64,000 nt of DNA from Moniliella sp. 'wahieum' (lineage: Eukaryota > Basidiomycota > Moniliellomycetes > Moniliellales > Moniliellaceae): assembly GCA_003971905.1 (NCBI GenBank), contig RSEE01000012.1, positions 620,001 through 684,000 on the forward strand. Reading direction: 5' to 3'. The translations under genes and the position numbers were made by a program. Each line of letters opens with the position of its first letter. The first letter of the stretch is position 1. The notes under the pieces are model-generated. The model was not told where the DNA came from and made no database searches. It saw only the letters and a program-made list of their open reading frames with translations. This document shows positions 20,963 to 33,229 of the stretch, piece by piece.

Positions 20963-21892
20963 GGCGAGGAGTGGAGTGGGGGGCGCACTGGGTGGTGGTG
21001 GCCAGAAGAAGCTGGCTTCCTCGCCTCGCGTCTGGTGCAGGCAGGGCCGGTGCTTTGGCAGTAAACACGGCAGCAACACCCGGCTGATGTAAGCGCTATG
21101 GCACCCCACCAGTCTTGCTCAGGCCTAGCACCAGACCCAGACTCGCACTGCGCCAGTGCCTCGGGCGTCGTGTGCCGCGGAATCAGGTGGGCGGAACAGA
21201 TGAACGTGGTGCTGATGGGTGGTTGGGTACGTTGCCCTATCTTGTCCCGGCCGCACTGCCATGCCCCCCTTGACAAGAGGTAAAGATGCGCGATGCGGAT
21301 CGACCGCCATCTCATCTTCGTTCCTTGTCCAGAGCGCTCTGGGTTGATCGGCACATTCGTTATGCTCACGCACCATGGTGGGAATGTGGGAAACTTGATA
21401 ATTGCCGTTTCAGTCTCGCACTTCTTGCTTGGGGGTGGGGGTTGCGGTGCCACAGGAATGCCCCTTGACTAGCGACTTGCCTCGTTTTTTGTTGCTGTGC
21501 ACTATCTCATTCCATACAAATGTCATTTTCCAAACACTCTTCCTACTGGGAAGCCTCGGGCCCCTGCACGCGTTAATCTTCATATCATTATAGGAGGGTG
21601 GGTTCTGGTCCTGTGGCATTTGCCCTTGCCTGAACTGCAGAGGGTATCTGCAGCGCTACAGGCACGTCCAGCAGACCGGCACCACAATGGCTTTTGATGA
21701 CTTTGCCCCTTCCTCTTATAGACCCCTAGATGAGTCTCACCAAATCTTGGTTCAAGACAACAAGGTAGGTCAGTTATGATCCATCGCCATAGGTCTCGGT
21801 CCTCGTCCTTCTTTCCAAGTGACGGACGACGAGCACCCATCATTCGCATTGGTCTTGTTCGTGAAGGGGGCACAAGTAAAATGCTTTCATTA
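20963..21892. other. Intergenic: SUB2 promoter and mannosyltransferase 3' flank
   Basis: No gene recognised in 0.9 kb. Antisense open frames at 21098-21453 show no domain features. No heptad array is seen here. Confidence 0.5.
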
Positions 21893-23398
21893 CTAGGAGC
21901 GCATCAGGGCAACCCACTCGGGAATGCAGCTGAATCCCGCGTTGTGTGAAGACATCTTGGCCGCACAACGGCATTTGCCATTGCCATGAAATCTCTCTTC
22001 TTGGGGGCAGTTGATTAGACTGGAGCCCTGCACGAGCCCAATATCAGAGAACCAATGAATCTCCCTCCGATCCAACATAGCCGCGATACCCAGGGACTTA
22101 ACTACCTCATCGCTCCAACGCGGCCGTAGATCCCCCCTCGTCGATCGAGTGATGCAAAGTACTCGCCAAACCCCTTTGACCGCATAAAGTTGGCATCAAT
22201 GATCTCCGAGTGGGATGAAAAGAAACAATTGTTCCATTCTCCAGGGAGAAGAAGTTCAGTGCGCTCCGAGGGGGCAGGAGACCCCTTTCAATGGTCTCTC
22301 TCCGCGCAGGTCGAGACATGGTTAGGAAAGGAGCTGCGCTCATCTCAGACAAGAGCTCTGGTTGCCCATTGAAAAACTCTTGCACGGCCGGCCAGAGTCC
22401 TTGGATGGTACGATGATCCTCATGTACACTGAACACGAATGAGTATTTCTACACGCCAAAGAATTTTGAGTCAATACATCCATCATGTGCGGTTGAGGGC
22501 ACCAAAACGTACCTTGCCATTGAGAGCCATCATGGCCATGGGGTCATAATCCAGGTCACAAAGAAATTCGAGACCGGGAGTAATCTCCAGACGTAGTCCA
22601 AATCACTCAGAAGGGGGTGTTGTACACCCCATGTGCCATGTACCGGCTGATCGAGCGAAAGAAAAGAGAGAGGTTCCAATGAGACCGTCTGCGGAGGGTT
22701 CAGTCAGAACAAGAAAGGAGAGGGAAAGGAAACGACTTACAGATAAACTGGTCGTATGTTTGTTTCATCTGCTCTTCGTGATTGGCAGGAGTTACCCATT
22801 CACTTTCTGGGATCTTAGCAAATCGTACCTGCTGCGATCGAGTACTCCTCTGACAGTACGCTTGAATTCCTTGGTAAACTCAACGTGATGGACCAAGATA
22901 ATGGGGTAGGCCACCATCGGTTGAACCTGCCCTCGATGCTGCGCAACGTCTTGACCACGTCCTTGTTACCGCCTCCAGAGAGAGGCGACATTGGGTGGCA
23001 TAGGGAGATCCACCAGAAGCATGATCCCACCCTTAACTCGTGGCGCCAAGTTCAAAGCGGGCACATAAAGGGGTGGGTAGATGTTGCCATCGTCGCCCAA
23101 GTGGCCCCACGCCAGGAGATCTGCCTCTTGCTGGGGCTGGACCAGGACGAAGATCAAACAGGGCATCTGCAGGAGAAGGATCGCCGTTTCTGTTGGACGC
23201 ATATGGGCGCCCAATCAGAGGGATAGCCCTGGAAATGGGGACAGCAGATGAGAAGACGGCGCGCAGCACGAGTGCCAGGCCAATCAGAAAGGTACCGAGG
23301 CCCCCGATGAACTGGCAAGGATGCCGTTGAACCCAGCCGTTGAACTGGTGAAGGCGGGAGCGCGAGGGCCGCGACCCGATGATGCCGTACGTGGCCAT
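21893..23398 (-). CDS. KRE2/KTR-family alpha-1,2-mannosyltransferase (GT15)
   Basis: Golgi type II membrane enzyme extending O- and N-linked mannose chains with GDP-mannose. The ATG at 23398 gives a short basic N-terminus and a signal anchor (FIGGLGTFLIGLALVLRAVF). Downstream pieces match GT15 order: SGGGNKDVVKTLRSIEGRFN, then a hydrophobic strand and EFTKEFKRTVRG; RYMAHGVYNTPF; YVWRLLPGLEFLCDLDYDP; KYSFVFSVHEDHRTIQGLW; a GG..RW segment; REIHWFSDIG; and a Cys-rich end (CPQEERFHGNGKCRC). An intron separates ALNGK (near 22513) from KYSFVF (near 22450), with acceptor GTGTAG. Two further introns are likely near 22685-22735 and around 23030-23200. Frame changes near 22100 and 22250 look like base losses. 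Which KTR paralogue this is cannot be told. Confidence 0.85.
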
Positions 23399-24169
23399 GA
23401 GTGGTAGGCCGAGGGGTTGTTTGTCGACGGCGCTGTGCCCCGCCGCTAAACACCGCTAGGGGGCACACGTGGGATCGGGGAGGGGCAGAACTAACCCAAC
23501 TGAGCGCAACGCAGGCCAGCAGCGTGAGGGCGGAATTGAGTCATTTATGAGTCAGTTAAAATTATATACTGTTTGTTTCAATGCCCTCTCTCACAAGATG
23601 TGGGAAGAACGACGCTGCTTCCTCTCGGGAACTCTTGTTCACCTCCGTGGTCGTGAGCAGGTTCCCTAGCTCTATTAGTCAACCAGGGGTAGCTGATCGC
23701 CGCCAGTGGTATACGGAGTAACAGCTATAGAGGCATTCTATGTATATACTGTACAGACAGGGAAAGCTTTTGGAAGACGATCTATTGATCTCTCTCGGGG
23801 ACAACGACTATGTTGGGGTCGGTAAACCCGTTATATATGTGCCGCTGGTGTTGCTTTAAGTCGAAGACAGCCGGGGGGGGGAAAAACTAGCCCTTAGCGG
23901 CAGAACTGAATTCGCAAAAGTCAATCGATGCGCATATAGGCAATGCATTCTAGTACTACTACTTAGTACATACAACAACACAACATCCAGCTACATATAA
24001 ATGTAGCGGTCAATTTTCCTTTTTGGTCATAAGCAGAGACGAAAATGAACATCGTCTCCCACACTTCCACCACGGTGGGTGTGACTCTGGGGGTGTGGTG
24101 ACGAATTGGATCCTATCCGAAGCCCAAGAGGAGCGTGGGTTCATGCTCGCATGCTTCAGGGAGCTTGGT
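23399..24169. other. Intergenic, AT-richer
   Basis: No gene recognised. The central part (about 23680-24000) is distinctly AT-richer than the rest of the window, with TATATA-like words. I see no repeat array or RNA gene. Confidence 0.5.
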
Positions 24170-25236
24170 CTAAGGAACCGTATTCACGACCATTTTATGG
24201 TTCGGAGGAAGAGGCAGCCGTCGTGCTTGTTGCTTGGCAGGTCCACGCCAACTACGATGTTGGAAAGAGCCAGCACGCAACAGAATGTGGCGGCCCAGGA
24301 ATGTTGCTGCTGCGCGGCGACTAAAAGAAATGCGTTGTTGTAGATAGCGCCATTGATTTGCACGGTTTCTCCTGATGTACGGTGCTTTGCCACCAGTATT
24401 GCGGCTCCGAGGCCCGATACGTTTCGAGAGGGGCTGTCTCTTTCCACCTCCGTCACGCTTAGCGTGACCAGAACTCCGTTGATGGTAGCCCTTCCGCGGT
24501 TCGTCACCGTCTACGATGAGTGCCGGGAGTGCTTGTACTGCGCAGAGTGTGTTGATATATGACGAAGTACGCTGGGCGTGACCAAAGGCGGTGTCACAGA
24601 GCCCATTGAGAAGGATGGCATGGAGCGTTATATCAGGGAAGGAATGATTGGTAGCAAACTGAATCTGGCGTGCCAAACGCCGGTGGCGCGCCGCATACAT
24701 CATCCCGGTTTCGCGCTTCTGCTGCGGAAAAAGGAGTCGCTTGACAAGATTGGCGTGCGCGGCAAAGGTAATTTCCCGTAAGCCTCGTTTAAAACTTGGC
24801 GATACTGCGATGCCAAAGGGAGAGAATCCGCGACAAACATTTCTTCCACTTGCATTCGCACGAACTCGGAAAGCCCATCGGCTATGATTGGGACCATAGC
24901 GTTATCCAAGGCCTGTACGTCTCGTCGTCAGTCACCCCGAAAGGCCACCAAGGCGTAAGGATGGATGTTGCGAATGCGCATCTCCATGGCGTGCATCCAG
25001 TCCATGAAGGTGAAAGGATCTGGACTTTCCGGGAGCTGCTGTTGACGCGCACTAGTGGAGGAGATATCGATCCGCTTCTGGATGTGGTTCGGGACGAGCT
25101 CGGGAACATCGAAGGGTGTGAAGGCCGGGAAGGGGGAGGGAAAAAATGGAGATGGCTCCTCTTCGTCGGACGGGGATGCGGACATGTAAGTGGCGTCGGA
25201 GGCGTCTTGGAGGGGGAGGGAGCTGGAGCGGGACAT
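24170..25236 (-). CDS. Uncharacterised protein, possibly membrane-associated
   Basis: I do not recognise this protein. From the ATG at 25236 the frame opens with a Ser/Pro/acidic N-terminus (MSRSSSLPLQDASDATYMSA), then FTFMDWMHAMEMRIRNIHPY. After a frame change near 24925 it continues MVPIIADGLSEFVRMQVEEM, SLPLASQYRQVLNEAYGKLP and ARHRRLARQIQFATNHSF. A last section, again in another frame, is hydrophobic (NNAFLLVAAQQQHSWAATFC, CCVLALSNIVVGVDLPSN), suggesting one or two transmembrane helices. The three parts join plausibly, but whether by introns or missing bases is unclear. Strand and rough extent are supported by continuity and composition only. Confidence 0.4.
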
Positions 25237-26163
25237 TTTGGGAGAAACTGGATGGGACTAATCCAACGACGGTAAGCGCACGTCGCCAATGTAGGCGGGC
25301 AAACGTAGAGAGGTGATGGGTAGGAGAGGGCGTATAAAAAGGGAAGACAATAAGAAGTTTTACATTCACAATTGAGCTTATATATACCCAACACCGCGGG
25401 TGCGTTTTGGTGGGACGGTGTGTCTTTGATGGCGAGTGTAAGAGCTGACCAATAAATGGCCAGGCTAAAGAAGGCAGCGCTGGACTCCAGGCACGTTTCA
25501 TTGGGGCTGCGTGAATGGGACATTCGATATGCATGAAGAGGGCCTGTGCACAAGAACCACACCGCCATATTGTATCACGCGGAGAGGATGAAAGCGGCAG
25601 GGATGCGACTGGTGAAAGTGAACGTTTGAAAGGGACTACATCATATCAGCCGCGACACGCACAAGCTATAAATTCCTCAGCCCTGTTGAGTACATTCTCT
25701 TGATGAGGCGCTCCCGACTACCTTCCCCCATTCTTGAGGCGTCCCTTGGCGTTCCTCTAGTGTAAGCTATACAACAGATCGTGATGGTGCTATCACATCT
25801 TGACCCGCTCCCCGACCACTCTTCTCCGCCTTAGAGGCTACAAAACTGTATTAACCTCCCTTAGTAGCCTGCCAGTTTGAGGCCATGCCTTCCTACGTTT
25901 TGGCTGGGTCATCAACGCGATACTTTGCGCTGAGGGAGAGCTCGGGCAAGCATATCTTAGTGCGCACATGCCACTGCAGTTGGGAAAGCACGGCACGTTC
26001 TTCTTGCTTCCAGTGCTAGCACCGCTCAGCTTAACGGTGTACGGCACCTCGCCCCGCCTTGTGTTTGCACAGGTGCCGGATGGATTGAATGAGAAAGAGT
26101 TGAAAAAGGGATGGACAGCGACGGGGACCGAGGATGGGGTGCAACGAATGTACCCTAGGGGAA
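25237..26163. other. Intergenic: promoter of uncharacterised gene and DUF3844 3' flank
   Basis: No gene seen with confidence. Minus-strand frames at 25838-26150 run on from the DUF3844 gene in another frame and carry no features of their own. Confidence 0.45.
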
Positions 26164-27564
26164 TTAAAGCTTGTAGGTGGGGACCGAAACACTCGCCAGC
26201 GTACCACTCAGGGGCAGATCCCCTTCCTTGAGCATAAACTGGATCGTGGCCGCCGTCAAGAAAATGAGCCCAGCCGCAGTGGCCAGCAGCAGCATGGTAG
26301 GGCTGCTCAGGTCGATTTTTTCGCACGCGTCCCCAGCCCAGTAGGTCTTGCTGTTGGAAGTGTAGGTGGCCTTGCACTGGCACCGGAAACACGTCTTGGC
26401 ACCCCGCGTCTTTTGCACCGCCGTCCCATGGCCTGAGCACGAAGCCGTCGCATCGTACAGGGCTTCCGCCGAGGTAAAGCACTTGCCCTTGTACTTTTTG
26501 GGATCGGCCACCGTGTCATTCGAAGCCAAGGGTGAAGCAGTGTCAAACGAAGGCGCAGCCAAGGACGAGGCCACCTCACCAAACTTGAACGCCCGCTGCT
26601 CGGTTGCGTAGGCGACCCGCTTGCCAAACGGTGCCAAAAGCGACGTGATTGACCCGGGAGAGCGTTTGAGCGAGTTGGAGCGGGTAGATGTGGAAAGGAT
26701 GAGAGCAATACGGGCGTTCTGGCCACGCTGTTCGGCCGCCTGTTGCAAGCGGGTCACAGCAGCTTGAATCATAGCCTGCACCATACGCAGCGCCTGCTTG
26801 TATTCGTCGCTCTCCGCTCCGTACACGCGCTTGACTTCGCTCAAGGCCTGAACGCGGAGGGCTTGGAACTCGGGCAAGTTGTCCACACCAGCAGCCACAT
26901 TGTCGAGGTGCGTACTGACCTGTTTCACCTCCTGCTGCAGCTGGGCCATCGGCTCAGCCGGGTCGCTGGAAAGGTCAGCCCAGTCGAGCGTTGTGGGCGA
27001 CCGGTGCAAACCAGCCCTGGACCGAGGCGGCGACATCGTGTGCGTCGGCGAGCAGGGTGCTTCCCCACAGCCCCATCGCATCTCCCATCGTTGCGGCGCT
27101 TTCAGCAAAGGAGGCGAGCAGAGCGGACCACGAGTCGGAGCTGGGGGCGTTGGACACGGTGTGGGTGGGACGCAGAGGCGTTTGTGCGGGCAAAACATCT
27201 GTCACAGCAGCCAGCCAGCAGGCGCAGGTTAGAACAGGAGAGCGTGGGAAGGGACAGATGGTACGGGCAAGGACAACGTACCTGCGGGCTGGTCCACCCC
27301 ATCGACATAGAGGGCCAAGCGGTTGCTCGTGTCCTCCACCATCGAAGCAGCGCCGTGGGGCATGGCAAAGGCCCAGGCATCGGGGGCGCCCACGGCGGGG
27401 TCGGCGTGGGGCAGGTCAAGGTGGTAGGTCAGTGCCTGGGCTGCCACGCTGGGACGGGTGGGGGCGACGGGCGCGGGCTGGGCCGGGTAGAGGTAGATGT
27501 GGGCGGAGTTGCCCGCCATGACGGCCGAGGCACCGGCAAGGACGACGGCGAGGGCAGCGCGCAT
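26164..27564 (-). CDS. DUF3844 (Vps3844-like) ER/vacuolar type I membrane protein
   Basis: The fungal-specific C-terminal domain is clear: CFTSAEALYDATASCSGHG, then CFRCQCKAT and WAGDACEKIDLS, which form the EGF-like Cys cluster, followed by a transmembrane helix (TMLLLATAAGLIFLTAATIQF) and the short tail LKEGDLPLSGTLASV. The ATG at 27564 starts a signal peptide (MRAALAVVLAGASAVMAG), so the bulk is lumenal, about 440 residues. An 83-nt intron (27199-27281) joins VDQPA to DVLPAQTPLRPTHTV in phase. The middle is helical and Gln/Glu-rich (AQLQQEVKQVSTHLDNVAAG). Near 26990 the frame shifts from GWFAP to TTLDWADLSSD without splice sites, fitting a lost base. Relatives are implicated in vacuolar protein sorting; the exact function is unknown. 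Confidence 0.85.
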
Positions 27565-28076
27565 TCCGACGGCAACGGCAGGCACGGCGCAGAGTAGAGT
27601 GGTGGCCAGGAGAGGCGGGCGGCGGGCGTAGGCACGCCCGACTCGAACGGGGCGTGGCCTGGAACTGGCGGAAGTGGCGGAACTGGCGGCGGTGCTCTCC
27701 GCCGCCGCGCGGAGGCAGCACGGCGCCAGCCAGGCGTAGTTCGAACGGCCGCACACGCGCCTGGTGCCGCGGGTGCCATCACGCTGCCCATCACATGCTG
27801 AGGTAAGACGCGTGACGCGTGACGGGCGTGCGATTGCGGTCGAACCAAGCAGTCACAGCTATAGATATCTACACGGGGCCCTCGAGCAACTGGGCAGGCA
27901 TGATGCATGGCAGGCTGTATTGGATCGGCCGCATGGGAGCGGCGCGGCATGCTTTTGCTGCTGGCCGCCCAGACGCGAGGCGGCCAGAGAGGATGCTCGG
28001 GCGTGGGGGCAGCCCAGACGGGCGCGACGAGGGCTGTGCACATGGCGTCGGTGCACACGACGAGGATGGGTCGCGG
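27565..28076. other. Intergenic: DUF3844 promoter and PIK1 3' flank
   Basis: About 510 bp with the heptad pair at 27807-27820 and a short ATGATGCAT word near 27900. No separate gene is supported. Confidence 0.55.
27807..27820. repeat. GACGCGT heptad repeat, 2 copies
   Basis: GACGCGT x2 then GACGGGC, about 245 bp upstream of the DUF3844-protein ATG. It contains two ACGCGT hexamers 7 bp apart. Confidence 0.8.
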
Positions 28077-31000
28077 CTAGAGGATGCCCTGGGAATAGTA
28101 CTGGAACTGATCGTACAGCCGCGTGAATGCCGAGCCAGCCGAGTTGAGGATGAGCCGGTCGACGAACTCGTCGCTCTGCTCGGCGCTGAGCGCGAGCTGG
28201 AAGCGCTGCCGCAGCTGGTTGGCCGCCTCCTCGCCCAGCGCAAAGCACGGCAGCCGCGAGTCGCGCGCCATCAGCTCGACAATCATGATGATCCGCTCCG
28301 CCTCCTTGCGCACGTCCCGGAACGCCTGCCGCATCAGATGCCGGAACTCGTCAAACTTGCTGCTCTCCATCCCGCCCAGCAGGTCAATGTACTCCTGGGG
28401 CATCTTGAATGGCGCCGCCTCGAACCCCACGCCGCCAGGCGAGATGCCAAGCATGAAGCCAAAGTCGATGTCTGCCCGCGTCGCAACCGCTTCAGGTTAG
28501 TCTCGCTGCATTCCACACCCACACAAGAGAGAAAGACGTACGGATCAAGTGGCCCTCGTGGTCAACGAGGATGTTGCCGTTGTGGCGGTCCTTGATCTGC
28601 AGCAGATAGCAGATGATCGAATAGGCGGCCAGAGACCGCATGAACGCATCCTGCGCCCGTTTGAACTTGCCCGACGAGGGCGGGCCATACACCTGAGTGT
28701 AGTGGTCCCAGAGCGAGTAGGTGCGGATCGGCTCGGACCTGAGCCCTGGGACGCATGCGAGTAGGCCTCCTTCTTGATCGAGTGCACCGACACGGCGTCG
28801 GTGATCGTCTCCATGACGCCCGACGACTCGGAGGTGACGAGAATATTAAAGTAGCGCACCCACACCCGAGCCCTCGGTGTCCCAGATGCGACCAAACTCG
28901 CCAATCAGCTGGGTTGCCAGCTGCTCCTGTCGCAGGTCCGCGCCTGTTTTGATGATGACGCTGATCACGTCCCAGTGCGCATGCGCCCCATAAGGTGAGG
29001 CGGCGCGCAAGCGCTCCCGTTTCGCCGCCCACGACTCACGGAAGATGGCGGCGAAGGGTCATCTTGTTGACCGCGCCCGGATCGTGTCCGCGTCTTCTTC
29101 GCTCCCTTGCCCTCGGCAACGGAAACATCTTTCTCTTGGCCTTGTTGGAGCGGACCGGGCCGCGCAATCGCGCCATTCGCTCCTCTTCCAACGAGATCAT
29201 CTCCGCCATGATGCGCACGAATCGCCTCCGCGTCGGCAGGGATGGTTCGGGCCGCACTCGAGCTGCTCACCACCGCGCCTCCTCCGCTGCACTCACCCCG
29301 GCACTCGCCGGCGCAGCGGGCGTCGACAGAGAAGACGCTGCTTGCCCCCAGGATGGGAAAAGCTTGCTCGCCACCCCGCCGTTCCCTGCCCGGTTCGGAC
29401 GAAGCGGGCGCAGGCGCCCCAACGCCGACCAGGAAGCGGCCCCACTGGCGGCAGCGCCCAAGGCGCGGTGATCACCCACCCCCTGCGCGCTCGGTTTTGG
29501 TTGAGCTGAGCCAGCATGATGGCCGCCGTCCGCATTCTCTCCGAATAGTCCGACAAACTGAACTCATGTTCCTCCTTGCCATCGCTCGAGTGGACCTGGG
29601 ACCCGCGTGACCCGCGCCAGACCATCGTGTCGTGCGAGCGGTTGCGCGACGAGCCAGAGGCAAACGTCCCGGGTCCCAACCATCCGGCTCCGAATCCTCC
29701 GACGAATCCGCATCGTCTTGTTCGCCAAAGCGCTCGAGGTGCGAACCATACGCTTGCTCGGTCATGTCCACCCCCTCGGCTTCAGGAGGGTCATCATCAA
29801 ACATTAGCTCGGTCCCAGCATTGTCATCCACTGTCATCTCTGACGCCAGCGTTTCGTCCGCCCAATCCCCATGTGCCTCAGCTTCAGCTGCTCCCTCCGA
29901 CGCACCCAATTCCAACGCGAAGGAGGGGGGAGAGAGAACATCAGATGCGCTTTGTGCTCGGCAACAGGTCGGCCTCGCCGAGAGCCAGTGGCGCCCTGAC
30001 TCAAGGACCGCTTGAGTCCATCGGTGGGAAGTGAGCTCAAAGCAGACTCTGGAGACGTGGGAGGGTCAGCGTGCTGCCGAATGGGTTCCATCATGGGCGA
30101 GGACACATCGAGGCGGGTATGCGAAGCTGCCTTGACCGGTTGGAGAGCGTCCGAGGCCGCACCACAGCATCGGTGGAGAAGGGGGAGCCCACGGGGGCGC
30201 GGAGCCGCCCGGGTGGGCCCGTGCTGCACGAGCGTGGGCTTCCTTGGTCAGCAGTCGGCGCATCGTGTCCCGATTGGCCCGCCGGTCCGGGTCAAAGTCC
30301 AAGTCATTGCGCAGCACTTCAATTTGCAGGACATAGGGGGCCCGGTCCGCCGAGTTGAGCACCACTGCCTCTGATGGATTGATCCGGACGATCCGATGGT
30401 GGCGCTCCTGCTTGCCCGGCGCCGCAGATCCATCCCCCTGCCCATCGTGGTGCCTGTGCCGGCCCATTAGGTCACACGTGGCAGCACACCAAAGCGGGAG
30501 GCATGCTTCAAGGGGTAGCATATGGTTCAGCTCTGTCAACTCGGCCCGCAGTGCCGACACACGTGCCGGTTTGGGCAGCAACAGCAATCGGCCCGAAATG
30601 GATTCGAGCCGGGCCAAAAAGTCGGTTTGGGTGCGGCATAGTTGGAGCGCAAGAGTGCCACCCGTTCCTCGTACCCAATGTCACTGCCCAACGCAAGCGC
30701 TTGTGGTTCACTCGATACTGACGCTGCACTGATTCTTCGCCCACGCAGGCGGAATAGATTTCCGGACGAACTGCTCGGGTCTTGTCGCACGAGGTTTGGC
30801 ACGCTCGATCCCCTTGCCAGTTGGGCGTCGATTGGCTGGGCGCAACCCCCGAGCCATGTGACCCAGATTTAAGCTCGCCGGGGGGGTCCGGCGTGGTGCG
30901 ACGAATAGACCATGGATCGCGCACCTTGAAGGGGCCATAGGCCGCACCTGGGATGGAGCCTGGTGCTTTTGGCAGTTCCATCACTGTCCCCGCCGGAGGC

Positions 31001-32511
31001 TGGATGAGCTGGGTGAAGGCCAGGCTGCGCGTTGTGCTCGCTGCTCGGGCCCAAAGTGTGGGAGGCGTGTTGCCAAATCCTTCGGGTCCCGAGGAGGCAT
31101 AGGTATATCCATAGGGGCCTTGGGTAGGAGCCGCCAAGCGATTGCCGGCTTCATGCACCAACATCGGAACAGGGGTAGCGGATGCTGACCTGGATCGGGG
31201 GTGTTGTTGCTGGTGCGAGTGCTGGTGCTGGTTCGGGCGGTGAGGATGATGCCTGCGCGGATGGCGTTTGGGCTCGCCATTTGGCCTAGGAGTAATAATC
31301 CCCGGGGCGGTACAATTTGGACCTGGGACATGCCCGCAGCCAAAAGGCCAGCGGCGCGGTCTTTAAGCTCAGCGAACTTCTCTGATGTGCTATTGGACCA
31401 CAAGGATGCGCCCCACGATCCCCAAGGCGAGGAAGCGAGGGTTTGGGTCCACCCAGTGACCAGGGCTCCTCCCGGCCAGGGAAAGGGGCCGAATTGGCGC
31501 GTTGGTGCGGCGCATTTTCCTGGGCAGCAACGTCGCCGCTCCATCCGCGGAAGAGGAGGCGGAAGATTCCACGGGAGTGTTCAAAGACGATTCTTCCCTA
31601 TTCACCGAAGGCGGAGCGGTCAAGGGAAGTTGTGGATCTAACTTGATTGCCGACTCGGGTTCCGGCGCCGAAGCTGCACCCGAGCTCAAGGGGGATGGGT
31701 GAGGGGAACTGTAGCTCTTGGGCGGCAGCGGAGGCGGCGCTGGCTCGTCTTCTTCGTCCGAGGCGACACTGGATCCCGAGAAGGACTCGTCGTCACCTTC
31801 GTCGTCGCTCGGTTCCTCGTCGGCCGCCCGGCAAAGAAGGCGGTCAAACTCGTCAGGCGCAGGCTTGCACCTTCAAGGATGGCCATCGGGCCGACGCGGT
31901 CATGATGGCGGGCTGACCGGGCGAGGAGGCGGCCATGGCGCCATGCCGACCAGCGTGGTGAGCGCATGGGCGGGGTGGATGCGGATTTCCTCGGGCTCGG
32001 CCGGGTGGGCGCCCGGTCGACGGCGGCGGAAGGGGGCGGCCCAGGCAGCCCAGGGCGACGCCGGGCCCTGAGCGGCAGGGGAAGGGCAGTGGATGTGGAA
32101 TGGAGCACGGGGGACTGGTGGGGGAGGGTCCTGTGCATCGAAGAGGAGGCGCTGGCAGTGGTTGATCACCCGGCGGCTCACCAGCAGCGCGGGCGAGGTG
32201 GGGTCGTCGGACCAGTCGGCGCGGGCGGCCTGGAAGAACCAGAGGGTGATGAGCGCCGTATGCACCGAGTCGCCGCAGCGCGCGAGTATAAAGTGTTCGA
32301 GCGCGGCCGAGGGCCCGTCGGGGCGGCTGATGAGCAGGTGGCAGAGTTGGGGCCAGTAGACGCGGACCTGGTCCCAGGAAAAGGCGCGTTCGAGGGCGCG
32401 GACGAGGTAGTGGGTGATGCCGACGCTGTCCCAGTAGGTCTTGAGGTAGGTGATGGCGAGGTGGGGGGTGAAGTAGGACGAGTGGAAGAGCCGGAGCAGC
32501 AGCTCGGCCAT
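28077..32511 (-). CDS. PIK1: Phosphatidylinositol 4-kinase, Pik1/PI4K-beta type
   Basis: Makes PI4P at the Golgi and nucleus. ATG at 32511 gives MAELLLRLFHSSYFTPHLAI, the Pik1-type start, followed by the helical lipid-kinase-unique region (LVRALERAFSWDQVRVYWPQ). A long Ser/Pro/Asp-rich linker covers about 29,700-31,700. Then come LRAELTELNHMLPLEACLP and PSEAVVLNSADRAPYVLQIE, diagnostic of the beta type rather than Stt4. The kinase part shows AHWDVISVIIKTGADLRQEQ, AVSVHSIKKEA, KDRHNGNIL (catalytic loop) and HIDFGFMLGISPGG. The HIDFG join requires a 70-nt intron at 28472-28541 (CTGATCC|GT ... CAG|ACATC). The end YDQFQYYSQGIL is the canonical Pik1 terminus. Several frame changes within the kinase and linker fit base losses or unread introns. 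It is divergently transcribed from TRA1. Confidence 0.92.
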
Positions 32512-33229
32512 CCTGGGCGCGGTGGGGGTGGTGGGGTGGGGGTGGGGGGCTCCAGGTGGGGCAGGTGCGCCGCAGGCTGTCGGGCTCAGGTTGGGGCGAG
32601 CCTCACCGGCTGAGCTCAGGCTGAGCGCTGATGGGGTGGGGCGATTGGTGATCCGCGGGCGCACCCCACACTCGCCCTGGGCGGGAGTGTTCCCAACCCT
32701 AGTGTCTTCGCGCGGAATGGGGCCAGGCGGATGCGCCGGATCAGCGAAGCACCGCAGACAGGCCCATGCCCCACGCGGTACATTCCGCCCGTCCTCACGT
32801 GACAGGATGCTCCGTTGGGGGTGCTGCTGCCGGCAGCTTGTCCCGGGGCGAAGCCGCTGGGGCGCCCGCACGCATTCAGGCCGCGTTTTGCGTTCCCACC
32901 ACCCCATCTCCGTCTCCATCCCCACCACCTCCACCGCCGTTGCCCCCGCCGCTGCTGCCCCCGTTCCCTCCCGACTATCTATCCCTACGGGGCACTGCTG
33001 CTGCTGCTGCTGCCGCTGCCTCTGCCGCTGCCGTCGCCTGCCCCTCGCCCTCTCCCCCATTACTTCCGCTCTCCTGCACCTCTCATCCCTTCCCCTCCCG
33101 CCGCCCTCGGCCCCCTTCCGTCCATCGTATCGCCCCCGCCCCTTTCTTCTCCGTCTTCCCACCCCCATCCCCCTCCGCCCTCTCCCCCCCTCTGCGTCCG
33201 CGCCGTCGCCAGACGCGTCAACTGACGGC
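32512..33229. promoter_or_regulatory. Divergent PIK1-TRA1 intergenic/promoter region
   Basis: The start codon of PIK1 (32511) and the first readable Tra1 coding (about 33,230) face away from each other across roughly 0.7 kb. The region has GCTGAGC at 32609 and 32620 (the second as GCTGAGCGCT) about 100 bp upstream of PIK1, and a strongly C-rich plus strand from about 32,890. A CTG/GCC trinucleotide-rich tract at 32993-33040 may already be TRA1 coding or leader. Confidence 0.6.
32993..33040. repeat. CTG/CCG trinucleotide-rich tract
   Basis: Imperfect ctg/ccg/tct triplets with a pure CTG core around 32996-33013. It is either in the TRA1 5' leader or encodes a low-complexity N-terminus. No frame can be assigned. 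Confidence 0.7.

Noticed and set aside
24170-25236. RGS-domain protein
   Set aside because: FVRMQVEEMF with nearby residues is only weakly reminiscent of an RGS helix; the rest of the domain order is absent.
28077-32511. PI 4-kinase as Stt4/PI4K-alpha
   Set aside because: The PSEAVVLNSADRAPYVLQIE segment, the MAELLLRLFHSSYF start and the length fit Pik1/PI4K-beta; Stt4 is much longer with a different N-terminus.
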